A DNA stretch of 64,000 nt from Stratiolaelaps scimitus (lineage: Eukaryota; Arthropoda; Arachnida; Mesostigmata; Laelapidae), in NCBI GenBank assembly GCA_019614645.1, contig JABWDB010000009.1, forward strand, positions 8,537,501 to 8,601,500. Reading direction: 5' to 3'. This document shows positions 13,801 to 27,400 of this stretch, piece by piece. The position numbers were made by a program, and so were the translations under genes. The notes beneath the pieces are model-generated. The model ran no database searches. It had not been told where the DNA came from and was given only the letters and a program-made list of their open reading frames with translations. How positions within the stretch are numbered: position 1 is the stretch's first letter; the number at the start of each line of letters is the position of its first letter.

Positions 13801-16057
13801 TCGGCCTTGAAGTCGTCTTGGTCCGTGGCGAGAGTTTCAACGGACGCTAAAAAGCTGCGAAGTATCTTGCCAATGGAAATTCTGGCCATCTTCGATGCGG
13901 CACGTGCTGACTTATATCCAGCGTTCTTTGTTGTAGTGGCTCGAGAATCGCTATGACCTGATCGATCTTCGCCGTTCTTCATCGGCATTTTTGAACTCAG
14001 CCTTTTAAGGTTCACGTTCCCACGGGGAGCCAGCTGAATCCGGAGTTTGCTTCTGACTTGGGCAGCCTTCTGGAATAATGATCAATGATACCAATGCATG
14101 GCTATTTTAGTAAAATGGAATCAATCGCTTGTGGTAACTATCGCTGGTACGCGGCAGGTGGTATTCCTGGAACGATTATGGGCACAGGTACAGCATTCCA
14201 CAGAACACTGAGAACACACTTTCAAACTGAACGAATTTTAGCCGAATATCTTTGCTTTGTTTTAAAGGATCGTTCTAACAAAATATATCATCACACCTGA
14301 AACAGAAAATAATTGGGAAACACTTAGCTGCTGGTTAACGCATTACGTTATTAAGCCACGGTGGCTAAGGTCTACTTCTTTGGTCAACGTCACTAAGGCT
14401 GACCCCGTCGTACATGTGAGATACAATAAATATTGTATATATATATATAATATTTATTGTGTCTATTTATACACTCATATATATATATATATATAAAGAC
14501 CTCTTAATAAAAAATAAGTTGCGAAGAATTCGCCACGACACCAATAAAATGCTGCAGCTCGGAGCTCGGTAAGACGCCCGTGGGCTGATTACGTTATTCC
14601 ATCGGTTGGATCTCTGATAGAATAACAATGCTGTTTCAACGCATAAGCACTGACAATACTCCACAGGCCGTTTCTAATATTTCATCTAACCTATCAGAGT
14701 CATTAGGTTTATTATTATTGTTATTATGGTAGCACGACTTGATTGCTATTTAATTTAGCAACGGCCCTCAACTGGAGGGCGGAGCATCTGAAATCTTCCG
14801 ACTCTTCGACAAAACACAATGATCAATGGATTCTCCTCGTAGAGGCCTGCGTTACTCCCGGCATAAGTTGTCCGAAGAAAAATAAAATATGTCGCTTCAA
14901 CGAACCAACCATACGGGTGTCTTGAATCAATGTACACGCTTCAATCTTCGTTCACTTTTAAATCTCAAGAAACCTACGTGACATATGACGGACTGAAACA
15001 AAAATCAGCAGGACCACAATGTAAAGACACGTAGTCCTGTGCCGCTTGTGCAACGGGCACAACCAATAATAGCCTAGTTGGTTTTGGTCATTTGAAATTT
15101 TATTAGTGATTAACCCGTTCGAGGTGCACCACCGCGCGCCAGATGACGAATTCTGCGCCATTCAAGATCATCTGGCAATACGCGGTATATAAAATTGGCA
15201 AACGTATATTGTTTACGATTCAGGGCAAACTCAGTGCTGGCGAGTGATTCCTCATTTTGCTTAAAATTAAATATTAACCAAGTCTGAAATAGTGTTCTAA
15301 TTAGATGGCATTACGTCCAGGGAAGCAAGTGAGAATCCACATTACTGCTCCACCTCATAGAGGCCCTCAGCCCAACGTCGTTGGTCGTTGACGCGGCATA
15401 GGTGACTTCTCTGGTAGGGCCAATATGGATCAGATGGCTTAGTTCACAACTGGTCGGTCCTGCCCTAGCCATAGGACGGGAACGCTCAGCTCTTTTAGGC
15501 AAATTAGTCAGCGCAGACGATTTCCTGTTAGCAGTAAAATGGAAAGTATACGCTTCGCTGATTCTCGCCAGCCACCAAGAATAGCCATTTGGCAGCTGTA
15601 TCCTTAGAGACCGAGGGCCCGAGGGTTTTGGCGCCATACGTCAACCTCTATGGGGCTGGCTGGATTGAGCGGCCATAGCAATAATTCTCTATGCCCCGCA
15701 ACCTCTCATCGCAATCAACAACGGCTCCATCTCGGATGTCAACGTTCCCGTCAAACGGTTTCATCGCATCGCGGCCTAGACGGATCTGCTCACCGACCTC
15801 GTCAGACGGGGAGACGTTCATAAGGGTTCGATTTCTCCTTCTGGACTAATTCGTTGCCCCTGCCCCGATACGCTCGGAATCGAGCGAGAAGCTGTAGCAG
15901 CCATGTTATTTACATGGAGATCGACGACTGCTAGCATACAGAAGAGACGATCTCTGGCGGCTAGCGGCAAATCGCTATCACTTACCATTGGCTCCTCGAT
16001 GACACTCTCGTGTCCTGCGCCATTGTCCGCCGGGACGACGGCCGCCAAGTCGTCCAT
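7857..16057 (-). CDS. AT-hook-rich nuclear protein, about 1992 aa, three exons
   Basis: Model: complement of 15986-16057, 8825-14069 and 7857-8518. Exon 1 starts at an ATG in good context (AGAATGG) and ends in ATG|GTAAGT, phase 0. Exon 2 follows TTCCAG at 14070 and ends CAGAG|GTTAGT, phase 1. Exon 3 follows TTTGCAG, and the split Gly codon restores frame across the 306-nt intron. An alternative in-frame ATG lies at 16090. The big exon carries about eight GRP-core AT-hooks (RRGRPPK type) and at least six degenerate ones, all between about 11.1 and 13.25 kb. A long Thr/Val/Pro/Gly-rich low-complexity region follows, then a Lys/Arg-rich stretch and a Gln-rich, acidic tail. AT-hooks bind the minor groove of AT-rich DNA, so a chromatin or transcription role is likely. 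No catalytic, PHD, SET or zinc-finger domain is visible, and I do not recognise an orthologue. Pervasive open frames on the opposite strand are shadows of biased codon use. Confidence 0.8.
15311..15637 (-). other. Unidentified 108-codon ORF inside AT-hook gene intron 1
   Basis: An ATG-initiated frame of 108 codons beginning MAPKPSGPRSLRIQL lies in the first intron of the AT-hook gene, on the same strand. It is GC-rich and has no recognisable domain. It could be an alternative exon, a transposon remnant or a chance frame. No splice signal links it convincingly to its neighbours. Confidence 0.2.
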
Positions 16058-16299
16058 TCTGTTGTTTGACCTGCAACCGCACTGCAGCACATTAATGAGA
16101 GAAGATCCAAGAGGCCGCTATCAGCCGCCCTCTGCCCGAGCGTACGGGCAGATCGGGGGTATTTTCAGGCGCGTTCTTTCGAAGGTGAAATGTTCACTGG
16201 CCACAGCATCGCTTGCCGCTTTAATCGTGTACAGTTGTCGACTTGTGCACAGCCGTTCGCTAACCTCACGGGTGGCTGAGGGGTGTAAGGCCGTTTGAC

Positions 16300-16440
16300 A
16301 ACGGCACTCAGGGGGGCCTCAAAGGGGGCCGCCAACGTTCATCCGAATCCTGCGCACAAACACAGCCCAACTCGAAAACAACAGAGACAGCGAAAATGGC
16401 GCAAATTTTCGAGCCAAAATGGCGGCGAAACTATCGTACC
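16300..16440 (-). promoter_or_regulatory. Probable promoter region of the AT-hook gene
   Basis: Upstream of the first coding exon, the minus-strand gene is preceded by GC-rich DNA. This contains an AAAATGGCGGC element (16416-16426) and a second AAAATGGCGC copy about 24 nt away (16393-16402). ATGGCGGC is the core of the YY1/Pho-type element often found at promoters and 5' UTRs of animal housekeeping genes. The transcription start itself cannot be read from the sequence. Confidence 0.35.
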
Positions 16441-16999
16441 ACAAATAGTACCACAGGGGGCTATTAACGATATATATGTATATATATATAGATATATATG
16501 TGTGTGTATAGAAATATATTGGTGTGCAGAACGGAGCAATTATTGTTTTGTATACTTTTTTTAGAGGAATTATTATTATAGTACCACTGCTAAATGCTAT
16601 TCTGTCTTACGATGCATTGGGATTTTGAAATATTTTTTTATATTAAAAAAATAAAATCTATATACATAAATGTATATGACATACCGAGAGATTGCATCTA
16701 GTCGTTTCGTTACAGTGATATTGAAATGAATCGCATACGTCTCTAAATATAGGCATATATATGTAGATATCCTCCATTTTCCAAGTGGTTGTCACGAATG
16801 AATACCGCTCATCTCAACAGGTTATCATCACCATATTTTTCTCACTTCACTTCGAGCGGATTTTTCAAATAATAATAATAAACAAAAAAAACTCCCACGC
16901 ACAACAATCAAGCAACAAAAGTGCCAATGCAGCAAATATCAACGATCTTCCTTTTATTATTATCATCCTCCGCTGTCTATGTCATCAACCTGTGAGCCT

Positions 17000-18427
17000 A
17001 TTTGTCCTTGTAGCTTAACGCAAATTTTCGACGGACTTTTCCCAACAATTGTGTCCTTGGTACGTTCAGCCGCTGCTGACTGTTGTGGTACGTTCGTGGT
17101 GGCATTTGGTCGGCTGCTGTTCGCTACCTTCCCTCGCCTTCGGCTGGAGTCCTTTTGTTGTTGACAGGAGTCGGGCGGGTGAGATCAACGGTGAAGTGCG
17201 TGAGTGAGCGAGCGAGCGAGCGAGCTGGGCTGGTCAGTCAGTCAGCCAGCCAACCAATGAGCGCAGGTGAGCGCCGCCACTTATCTAGAGTAGAAGCAGC
17301 TCTGTAGTTGGCTGTCTGCCGTATAGCAGCGGTACTCCCCGCTAGCGGCAGAGGAGAGTCCAGAAGCATACATCATTGTTGCTTGTGTAGCCGTGGGTCG
17401 CTGGAGTGGTGGCAAGCATTCTGCGCCTGTCGCTTGTGGCCCGAGGAGGGTGGAAGTTGTACTTCAGCGCATACTCGCTCGGTCAACGCGCCTATGCTAA
17501 CTGTGTCGCCAGTTGATATAGTAGTTGGCAGTTGATGCTGGTTGGCCCGTCGTCGTTGTCCGCGCTGGTCTTCTGTTGCTTGGCGTCGCTGAGCGAGCAG
17601 GTCTCGTCCAGCAATCTCGTCTACCTTGCTTGGCACGGAGCAAGCTGAGGGTGGCGGCTCGTCGTCATCAGTGACTCGGCCAGATCGAATCGCTTCCGGC
17701 AATAACAGCGGGCGGACCTGCATGCACCCTTGAGGGTCTGCGTTGACGTTTAACCCGATGAAGAATACTGGCTGATACGATCCAGCAGTGAGTGCCGCAG
17801 TGCGTTATGCTTGTTGACGTCGTAGTCGTCGTCGTTGTTAAATCGTCTAATACTCCCATAAAAATTCGTTCTCGCCCGCTGTCACCTGTCACCCATAGCG
17901 GCAGTGGGCCTCAGATCTGATCAGCAACGCTCACCTCAAGAGGCTCAAGCAACCAAAGTGGAATACCTTTGCCGTCTCGTCCGTCGACAGTTGCGATATT
18001 GAGTATGTCGGTTCGCAGTGATAGGAGGCTTATGAGTGGGTCGTACCTGAGAAATAAGCTAGGACATTATGATGGCGCGTCCTCTTCGTGCCGTTTTCGC
18101 TAACTCGGATAATCCGCTAGTGAGCTGTCATTCTAGCTCCGGTGAGGTGTGATCGCAGTTCATGTGCTACTCACGTTGGGAGAGTGTCCGATCACCGGTG
18201 TACTGTAATAATTGGCAAGTGTACTGTAATAATTGGCAATTAACAAGGACAAGACGAAACCCACACATTCGGCATGTGTCACGTTCGCGCTCTGCGCCTC
18301 TAGCTGGTGGCAGCCAGCAGACATCCGATTGATAACAGGGCGAACGTGAGCGAGAAATAGCCGATTTCATTAAAGGTGCAAAACATTGAGTTGTCGCGCA
18401 AGCGCCATTCTGATCATCATTGACAAG
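17000..18427 (+). promoter_or_regulatory. Probable promoter and 5' UTR region of the four-repeat gene
   Basis: This is GC-richer than the flanks. It holds short (GAGC)n and (GTCA)n runs near 17205-17245 and a CCAAT motif near 17250. Its open frames on both strands look like composition effects. Untranslated first exons may lie here, but I see no decisive splice or start signal. Confidence 0.3.
18198..18239. repeat. 21-bp tandem duplication upstream of the four-repeat gene
   Basis: Two perfect head-to-tail copies of a 21-nt unit containing TACTGTAATAATTGGC. It lies in the likely 5' UTR or promoter of the four-repeat gene, about 190 nt before the ATG. Confidence 0.95.
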
Positions 18428-21400
18428 ATGCCACCTGCGTCAGCAACGATAACAACCCCCAGTACAACAACAGCCACTAGTAGCGCTGGTGGGGGCGGTG
18501 GCGGAAGTACTGTAGAGCAATCGGAGTCCGGCGATGGTGTATTCCCACCCTCGTACTCGGAGGCAACCGGGCAGCATGCGTCGCTTGGAGGCGGACTGAC
18601 ATTTGTCGACTTCCTGCCAAAGTGCTTGAGCTCCGGAGGCGTTTTCTCGCAACCAGCGTTCGAGCCGTTCAGGTTAGTGGTCATTTGGATTAGCGGATGG
18701 GGGGCGGGGGAGACCAGGACATTGGGTAGAATATCATATGATAAGATACTGAATGACTAGGCTGGCTCAGATTGATTACACTACGGCGTACGTATGTGTA
18801 ATGGGCATGCCAGTGAAGCGAAAACGGGACGTATTTATTGCTTCTATTTATGGTCTCAGTGCAATCAGTCTGTCTTGTTTGGTGTTTGTTGCTGAGATCA
18901 AAGATTTATGATACTTTTGCGATGGGCATTGATCCCGTCCGACGGGGCGATATTTGTTGAATCATTATTAAACGGTGTCGGCCAAGGAGCTGTCAATGTT
19001 AGCGGTGTCAAGGTGCTACCGCATACACAAGATCTTGATTATTATTGATGCTTAATTACCCATTTGATCTTGCGCTGTGCAAGATCAACCAGGCGTGCGG
19101 CATATGCACTCGTTGTCTCAACAACGGGTTTCAGATATTATTCAGTCATAAGGCAGAGGAATTGTCGCGTTTAATTTTTTGTATGCTCGACCGCGATGTT
19201 TGTACTTGTTACATGTGTACGTGTGAATCGAATCGAATAAATCACTTTTTGGTCCAAGCCAATCGCGTTTATAGCGTATCAAGATCTGTGGCCGCAAAAG
19301 CCGACGAAAGCTGGCTGAAAAAATGCGCCGTGCAAAATGTAGAAATCCCACATCAACCTAGGGGCTGGCCGGGGTTTGTTACGACCAGAAGGCGCTGGCG
19401 TTGTTTACACGACAATTTGCAATGTCCTCGTGCGGGGTTCAATCAAGGAACAAGCCTCAATACACCAATGACGACAAACGACAAATTGCAAACGGACAAC
19501 GGAGAGAATTCGAAGCCGTGACATTTGAACAAACTGACTCACCTGCCGATCTAACAGTATTGAAAATCCAAAAAAAAACATCCCTACGGACGTCTTCCCG
19601 CCACTGGGGAATTACTGTTGCGTAGCGTGATCGATTTCCGATTTGCTTTCGCGTCGGCTGCGGCGAAAGCGCACGCACATTCGACGAGGGCGACTTTCGC
19701 GTGGCACAGTCACGTTATAGGTAATGTCACGTCTTCATGTTGCTGACACTTGTGATATTCATGACGTCAAGGGTGAAATTCCCATTTCGCCAAATGAAAC
19801 TTCACACTTTCTGTTACCCACCTGAAAATGCTTTGTTTCAGAGGTAAGCGTTCAGGTTTGGCGTGAAATGAGTTTGATGCAAGATGCGAGGCTCCATAGT
19901 TCGATTTAAAGACAGATAATTCTAATTCGTCCGAGGACATTTCATTGATTCGTTTCTTGACTCGTTGTAGTCGTTTCGGTGTTTTTTTTGCTAATTAATT
20001 TCATGTTTAGCTGACCTAATCAGTGTCGCCGTGAGACATGTAGCTATCTGCATACTTAGCGCATTATCACCGCACAGGTCAATATAATATCTATTAGGTA
20101 AATGCGTATCCACGTCTACCTAGTTTACTATTAGCCCGATGTCGAGCGAATTCATCTACATATCTTTTTTCTTGTTTTTTTTCATTATCTACATATCAAT
20201 CGAATCATATTGTGCAGTTCTTTTTTGCCGTTCGCGCACCCAAGGTGACCATTCATTTCATTTGGATTTATTAAAGGAACTGCGATTACACAACGCTTGC
20301 GCTCTCGTAAATAAAAATAAAGTTAAATTACTTACAACAGAGATCATCCAAGGTCCGTAACATCAAGCATTAGTAAATGTCAATAGTGCCAGATATTGAG
20401 TTCAACGGTTGTATTTTAGTTTGGCAATCCCCGGTAGAAAATAACAACATCCCTCTGATGATATTCGAATATGGCCATGTCACGGCAAAATGTGTAACTG
20501 GCCTGGTCCCACTGTAATCGGGCCTGGTCCCACTGTAATCGGGCGGTTAGGACACCCTGGTGCAAACAAAATGTGTAACTGGCCTGGTCCCACTGTAATC
20601 GGGCAGTTAGGACACCCTGGTGCAAACTCTCAAGTATCTAATCGACAGACAAGCTTGCCGCGTTCATTGACCAGGTCATCGAATCCACTCTTATCTATTC
20701 TATACTATGGACTTTTACGACTTACGATATCGCATTGTAGCGTTACACCGATTGTTGCGTCATCGTCCCTCGTTGTGATTCGTGGTGACGCTGAATCTCA
20801 TCCACTCTTCACCCGATTTGTCCCACCCAACTGGGGGAGGGGGCTTTTTGTTGTCACTTGATTACTTTTCACACTAGCGAGCATACAACAGTAAAGCCTG
20901 AGTGACGCAAGGCACTTCTAGGACCAGCTAATACCCTAATCTTTGTACGAATCTCGTACAAACCGCGCATCACTAGGCTTTCCATGCTAGCCAGTTGGCG
21001 AAGGGCTGTATCGTGGTACTGTAACGACGGATACACGCTTGTATACCTCGTAGAAATTTTCTGCTGCCGAATACATGATCCGAACGCCGGTTTTTTTTCC
21101 AGCGATTTCATGTTATAAATGTATATGCCGTTTTGGGCATTTTTCACTGAAATTCAATCATTTTTATTAATCATACTCTCCCTCTCTCTCTTCATCTGTC
21201 GATGCCTGAGCACCGGATCGTTCCAATCCGATTTTTCGTCTGTCAGCAGGCTTGCGCCTGCTGTCACCCGGCGTTCAACCACCTACACGGTGGTTAACGT
21301 TCAAATCGTGTCGTTGAGATGTAAACGTTAGTCCAAGTTACTGGAATGTTCTCCTCCACCGCGTTCGGGGTAAACCAATATCATCGATACGCAATAGCAA

Positions 21401-24400
21401 GCACGGTCAAATGGCGGAACTCCAAGAAATTTCAGATGCGCGCTTGCTTCACACAGCAGGAGCAGCAGCGTTGGAATCCCCAACCGGAAACATGTTCGCC
21501 TTGTGATGCCTGTGATGGCTTTGTCGCAGAAAGGAAACGCCGGCTTTCTTGCCAAATGCCGACTCGCTTTTCGCCCCTCAACGATCATCACTAACTATTA
21601 AATTGGAGGAAACCTTAGCATTCAGGTCATGTGATGAGTGTCGTTGTCGAAAGCGACTGAATGCCATCACCAAGTATTGCGTGACATTCGCCAATCGCTA
21701 TTACGGCGTTAGCGATTCAAAATGTGAATTATAGCGCTTTTCTTGTTTCTGAGGGTGCCCTTGAGTAGTCGCTTCGTATCGCGCGTATTTTTTTGCTGTC
21801 ACTTATAACATGAGAAAATATTCTATTTTATACTATTACATGATTATATACAGATTGCGAATGTAAATCAACTTTCGTTAACTTGTTAATGTCGCCTAGA
21901 GTAGGCTCTAACTTGTTGATGTTGTCCACGGTTACTACAATTATAATAATAATAATAATGAGGTAGCTAATTATCTTTCTTTTTATTTGTCTTGCGCTAA
22001 TATCGTACAGCACACAGCTCAGCTCGTAAGAACTGCCGTCTCTCTCGCTGCTTTGGTCGGCAGGTTTTCTTAGGGTGCTCGTAGTGTTATGAGGTTTCTT
22101 GAGGCTTTCTCGTTCTGTGCTTGTCGGATGTCGCTGATTACGTCTCGGCAGGATGTTGGTGCTTCTATGCATCTTGGCAGACAGAGATACACATGGTATA
22201 ACTTGTATAAATGTACGCATATGCTATTACATGCAATTGACAGCAACTGTCATCTTTTGAGCCGACCAGTGCTAAGTGTCAACAGAGTAACTGGAGCATG
22301 TCATGTTGCTGCAGCTGAGGTTGCTAGAATCGTCGATTCGATTCCACACCTCGGGAAGGGAACGGTGTTTATAGGTTAGGCAGCGTATATACCGGCTAAC
22401 GCAAACAGAGGCTTCTTCGAGATCATAAACTTACTAGAGAAAACATATATATATATATATATATATATGACACACATTGCTAACACTTTGCCTCGGCCTT
22501 GGAAGCGGGCCATACCATCAGGTTTGTCTGGTGACATCCTGATGTAACTATGTTTCATTAGATTGATCAGGAAGTGGGCAGCCCCAAGGAGTAAGTGACC
22601 CACGCAAGGCAGCCATTGTTGACACAGCTTCTTCATGCGTCGTATGGAGGGGACAGCCGAAATAGCAGCAATGCTGTTCGGGTAGCTGTCAACGGATTTT
22701 CAGGGGTAGTTATAGTGAGTTACGTCAAGCCGTTCTGAGTTGCGTGCGATATATTATGGGAAGAGATATAAATAATTGGCCATGTAAATCAGCACATATG
22801 ATTGTTACTTGAAAAAAAAACAGCAAGATTAGTGTACAAATCCTGTTGGCCAGGGTAGCCACCCCGAGTCTTGTACAACCTGCGAAATTATCGATCAACC
22901 AAAACCCAACTAGCTGCAAACACGTTCTGCACATTGTATACATTGGTGAAATATATGAACGTACGCGTTTCCTAAGCATTTTTGGACACATTTTTGCCCG
23001 AACATCACCTGCGACTAATTGCGCTATAATTGTTTTCGATCCCAAAGAAATTCGGTACTAGACTAGCTGTTCCTTCGATGTTTGGATATCGCTCGTTTGT
23101 GGTCACTCGGCGAGAAGCATGTTTCGTTGCTGTAACACAAATTGTGTTCATTGTTACTTGTCAATTGTTACCAGAATCTGACCGCCGTAAAAGATACGAA
23201 CTCGGCTTTACCACAATGTAAAAAAAAAGCAATAAATGCAATTGGACGTGCAGTCGAGGAAGTGCATGTCAACACTGGGCATCTTCATCCGAACGTGAAT
23301 TTAGGCCAACGGCATCGACGATTAGCTCCACGCAACGTTTACCCTATCTTTGATGATAATGATGATTTTATTACGTACTGTGTAAATGATCGGTCTGGCT
23401 CAGTGCGTTACGTTGCTGCAGACCGATGCGAAATTCAACACGTTCAGTTAATGACACTATGGCCCTTTTTCCATTGGCAGATATCTGGTTTACCGGGCCA
23501 ACGAATGGCTTCGGGACCACCCTGAATGGGAGGTGAAGACCTGCGAGTCGGTGGAGTTCAAGACCAACTCTGAAGTAATCAACACCGAAAGGATGACGTA
23601 CTTCGAGTTCGGCGAACAGAGCACTCGCTATGTGAGATCGCTCAGGTAAGCAAATCAAATATGATGATATATCGCCAGTTAAATAAGCATGATAATATTA
23701 TACAATGATGAGTCGTCGATATCGCGGCGGTCAGAAATGGCAGCCAACTGAGTGAAGATTATTGTTACCCATAGGAGGACGAGGAACTAGATAGGAAATG
23801 TCAACCTTTAACATTCGAGTCCATATCGCTTAGTGTGTGTGTGTCTGGTTTGTGTTGTTTTGTCAGAATTAACCAAATAGTGAAGACAAATGTCATTTTA
23901 GATTGATTATAGCAAAAATCGGTTTCTTTTTTTATAAATGAAACGGCCTATCATAAATTGAGAGAGAGAGAGAGAGAGAATGTATTAATAAGTCGATGAG
24001 CAAATGTGTGATAATGAGTTCGTTTAGATTCCGGCGGAGCTTATTGTGAAGGTATAATTATTATAATTGATTTTTCTTTGCAAGGTTTCTTTAATAAAGG
24101 CTCGATTCATCACTGGTAGCTGTAAGCGCGAGTTTAGCTACAGCGTAAGCCGCATGGGGTAAACTTTATTTAATAATTCATATAAGAATTATAGTTCCAA
24201 GCCAACGCATTATTATTGTTGTTATTTTCGTTGCTGTTGCTACTGCATGTAGCTCGTGTTTTATTTCAAGTAATCATCTACTTTTCTGAGGTCCATCTAT
24301 CTATTTGTCGGCTGTGCTTGGCCGTCTGTTCGCTCGACTCCAACAGTCTGGCCACCTCCCTGTCAAATGGTGTGCATCAGAAACCATAGACGACAAATTA

Positions 24401-27400
24401 CTCAATCTAAGATACACAGCTCGATATGGTTATTTCAGTTTCAACAGAAGAAACTCTACGTAGATCTACATTAGGCTTGATACATAATATATAGTCAAGA
24501 GAAGGGTCCAGCTTCGAACGAATTCAAGATCCTTACAGTAGCTATAATAATAATATGATCGGTACTTGGTTGACCTATGACGCATTATAATAATATTGCT
24601 ACGTATAAATAAATATCCGCTGCGTCACGTCATCAACATACGAGGCTGCTGTCCGATCAGTGTCGGCCACTATTTAATGCGTATATGTACATTTCTTTTT
24701 GGCCACAATGATGATTCTCGTAGTTGTATTTTCTCGTTCTCTCGTTTCTGTACTCGGCTCAACAACGAGCGGCAGTGGTCAATAAGTCCGAAACGCCGTC
24801 TGATTCGTGTACCTCGCAGCGTAAAGGCCAATCGACATAGAGAGATATGTCGAATGTTAAAGAAGGATATGAAATCAGGCAGACCTTTGACGCTCAACAG
24901 CAATAGCAGCTAGCGGAACCAAGAAGCAAGATCTGTTGTTATTATCGCTACCATTACCGGTCCAGCGAGATCTATGCATGCACTATATAATACACGAGAT
25001 GGGCTAGATTGTCGCCGAGTCCTTTGGCTATTTCCTCTGTCGTTCTCGTCAGATTGCTCAACGTCTTTTCTTAAATGTGTCTGTCTGTTCGGCTCTCCTG
25101 CATCTCCTGCATTAAGAAAACAAAAAACAGAAAAAGACAAAGCGCTCCTGCATCGTCACGGCAAATAAAAGTTATCCGTACGAGTCGTATTCTTTTATTT
25201 CGGTTCTCATGCTCTACGGGGTCGCCACGTTGGCTGGAGCATCGTAGGCGACGTTGATATAGCGATTGATAGCGTCGGCTCCCCTTTCCTTCCCTGCTCG
25301 AGTTTGTTGCGGTTCGAGTTGCGTACAGTCGAATGCGTATCGTGTTTTCGTGAGCGGCAGTTGACAGTTGACCGAGGACACAGCAGAGTGCGGGTCTGTT
25401 CGCCCGCCGCCGACCTGGATAGCCCGATGTGATCTTACGAGGGTCGGCTCGTCTCCAAGAGGTGTCTACTGCCGGCAGTAGAGATGTACATACAGTAATA
25501 TATCATACATAACTACTGACGAGTCTAGCACGAAGCATCGGTTGTGTCCAGCTGACGCAGGTTTCTGGTTGCGATAGTCATTTGACGCCCGCTGATCCAA
25601 CGGCCTACGTTCACTCTGTATAGCGATGTATGGGTACTACGCTAGGATAGGCGTAGCAGCGCCAGTGAGCATTTTTGAGGGTCGACTGGTCAATTAGGTC
25701 GACGGATACTTTCGCCGTCACCCTGCGATGGCTGAGCACAGAACATGCTCTGGTCATGCTGCTGGTCGACGCATGTGGTCGACGCAATGACCCGGCGGCG
25801 TGGAGGGCTGGGCTTGGGTGTAAATATCGGCTGTGTTACATCGGCCAACAGATACCGACACATCGACGGCCACGCAGCATAGTATGTGGCAGGGATAATA
25901 TTTGTATCGAACGATTCTTAACATATATATATATATATATATATATATCTAAACCATAACAATATATATATATATATATATATATATTGTTATGGTTTAG
26001 ATTACATTCTTACATGCGTAGCTGAGTTTTCTCAACACGTTAGTTGTGCAGCACTCTGTGCTCACCTGCTCGTTGGCCAGGCGCGCACCCGACAACCCTT
26101 ATATTTATATACATTGTCTAAAAAATGATTCGACAAATGCGTTGATTGATGGATTCGGGTGCAGCCAGCTGATCGCCGCTTGGTCATCTTGGCTTGTCGA
26201 CAGGCGACCCCGATCATTTCATATTATTGATAGCGGTTACGCGCTTCGCTATTTCATATGTTCTCATAATATCTCTCTATCGCTGTGGCAAATGGCTGAG
26301 ATCAATGTTTATTTGATCACTGCGAATCAGACGCTGGTAATCGATCTGCTACGAGCGTTTTTCGCCCATTGCAATTTGATTCTATTTTATATTCGGGTAA
26401 AGACAGTGTCGTTTGCATGCCACCTATAGCATTGTCAATTAGACAATTAATTAGTGACTCACAGTTGATTAATTCATTATTTCGCGATTCATGACACAAG
26501 CTTACGTCATTACACCCAACGCCACTATTGGTTTAAACCAACAATTGCTCTTTTTCGACCAGCGACGATTCAGTCAACAAATTTGTTGTTATAGGAATCA
26601 AACTGTCCCTTTATTGATGTGTTGTTTTCATATCATTGCTGTGTCATTATTGTTGCTTCTGATTTGGCAACGATAGTGTTGTCAACAATTATTGTTTCGA
26701 TTGACAACTGTTGTCGCTGTGACGAGCTGCACAGCATGTATCTATGGGATGATTGTTACTATTGGCTCGGCGCAGTTCTGAGCATGAGACAGCGGATATA
26801 CTGGATATAGAACAATCTGTTTCTATACTCGAAGGGTGATTTCTGTTTTTTTCCGAGTCGGGATGGTCCTGATGCATTCGGCAGCTTGTGGATTGGCTTA
26901 GCTCCGTCTACAACAGCATCATTGTTCATTATTTTTTTGGACTATACATGGCCACATATTGGTCAGTGAAATGTAATACATAGCCGATCCTAACGGCACA
27001 ATTTTTGCTGTTCTGTCCATCTGTTGTTTCATTGGTATACGTGGCAAATGCGCATGTACTGTAGGATGTGGCTGGTCCCACGGACGGATACTTCGCGTCC
27101 TCCGCAGCAAATCGACTATGCCGACCTAATACCTCAGCAAACGGGTCACGCGGGACTGTTCGGGATGCCGACCTTCGAGAGTCTACATCAGGTAAGTCGG
27201 ACCGTCACGCCATGTTCAATTTAGGCTGTTGGGTTTATTCCCAAATGTGGCCAGTACAGCTGCGGCCTTGGCACACTATAGGCACTACTTCGAGTTGAAT
27301 AAGCATTTAGCGCTCGCACTTGTTTCACGACAATGTGAACGATGGCTAATTATTATATGAGCCCTTGATTGATTTACGTACGTGCCTGCTCATTACCATA

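Noticed and set aside
14015..14015. GTG start for the AT-hook ORF
   Set aside because: The frame is open further upstream to a good acceptor at 14070 that joins in phase to an ATG exon at 16057, so a non-ATG start is not needed.
15903..16298. Plus-strand 131-codon ORF
   Set aside because: It is antisense to the first exon and promoter region of the AT-hook gene and appears to be a GC-composition effect.
19048..19521. Plus-strand 157-codon ORF in intron 1 of the four-repeat gene
   Set aside because: No recognisable domain, odd composition, and splice signals do not connect it in phase with the flanking exons.
23142..23525. Plus-strand 127-codon ORF overlapping exon 2 of the four-repeat gene
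   Set aside because: It reads a different frame across a well-supported exon. The exon 2 frame matches the repeat family and this one does not.
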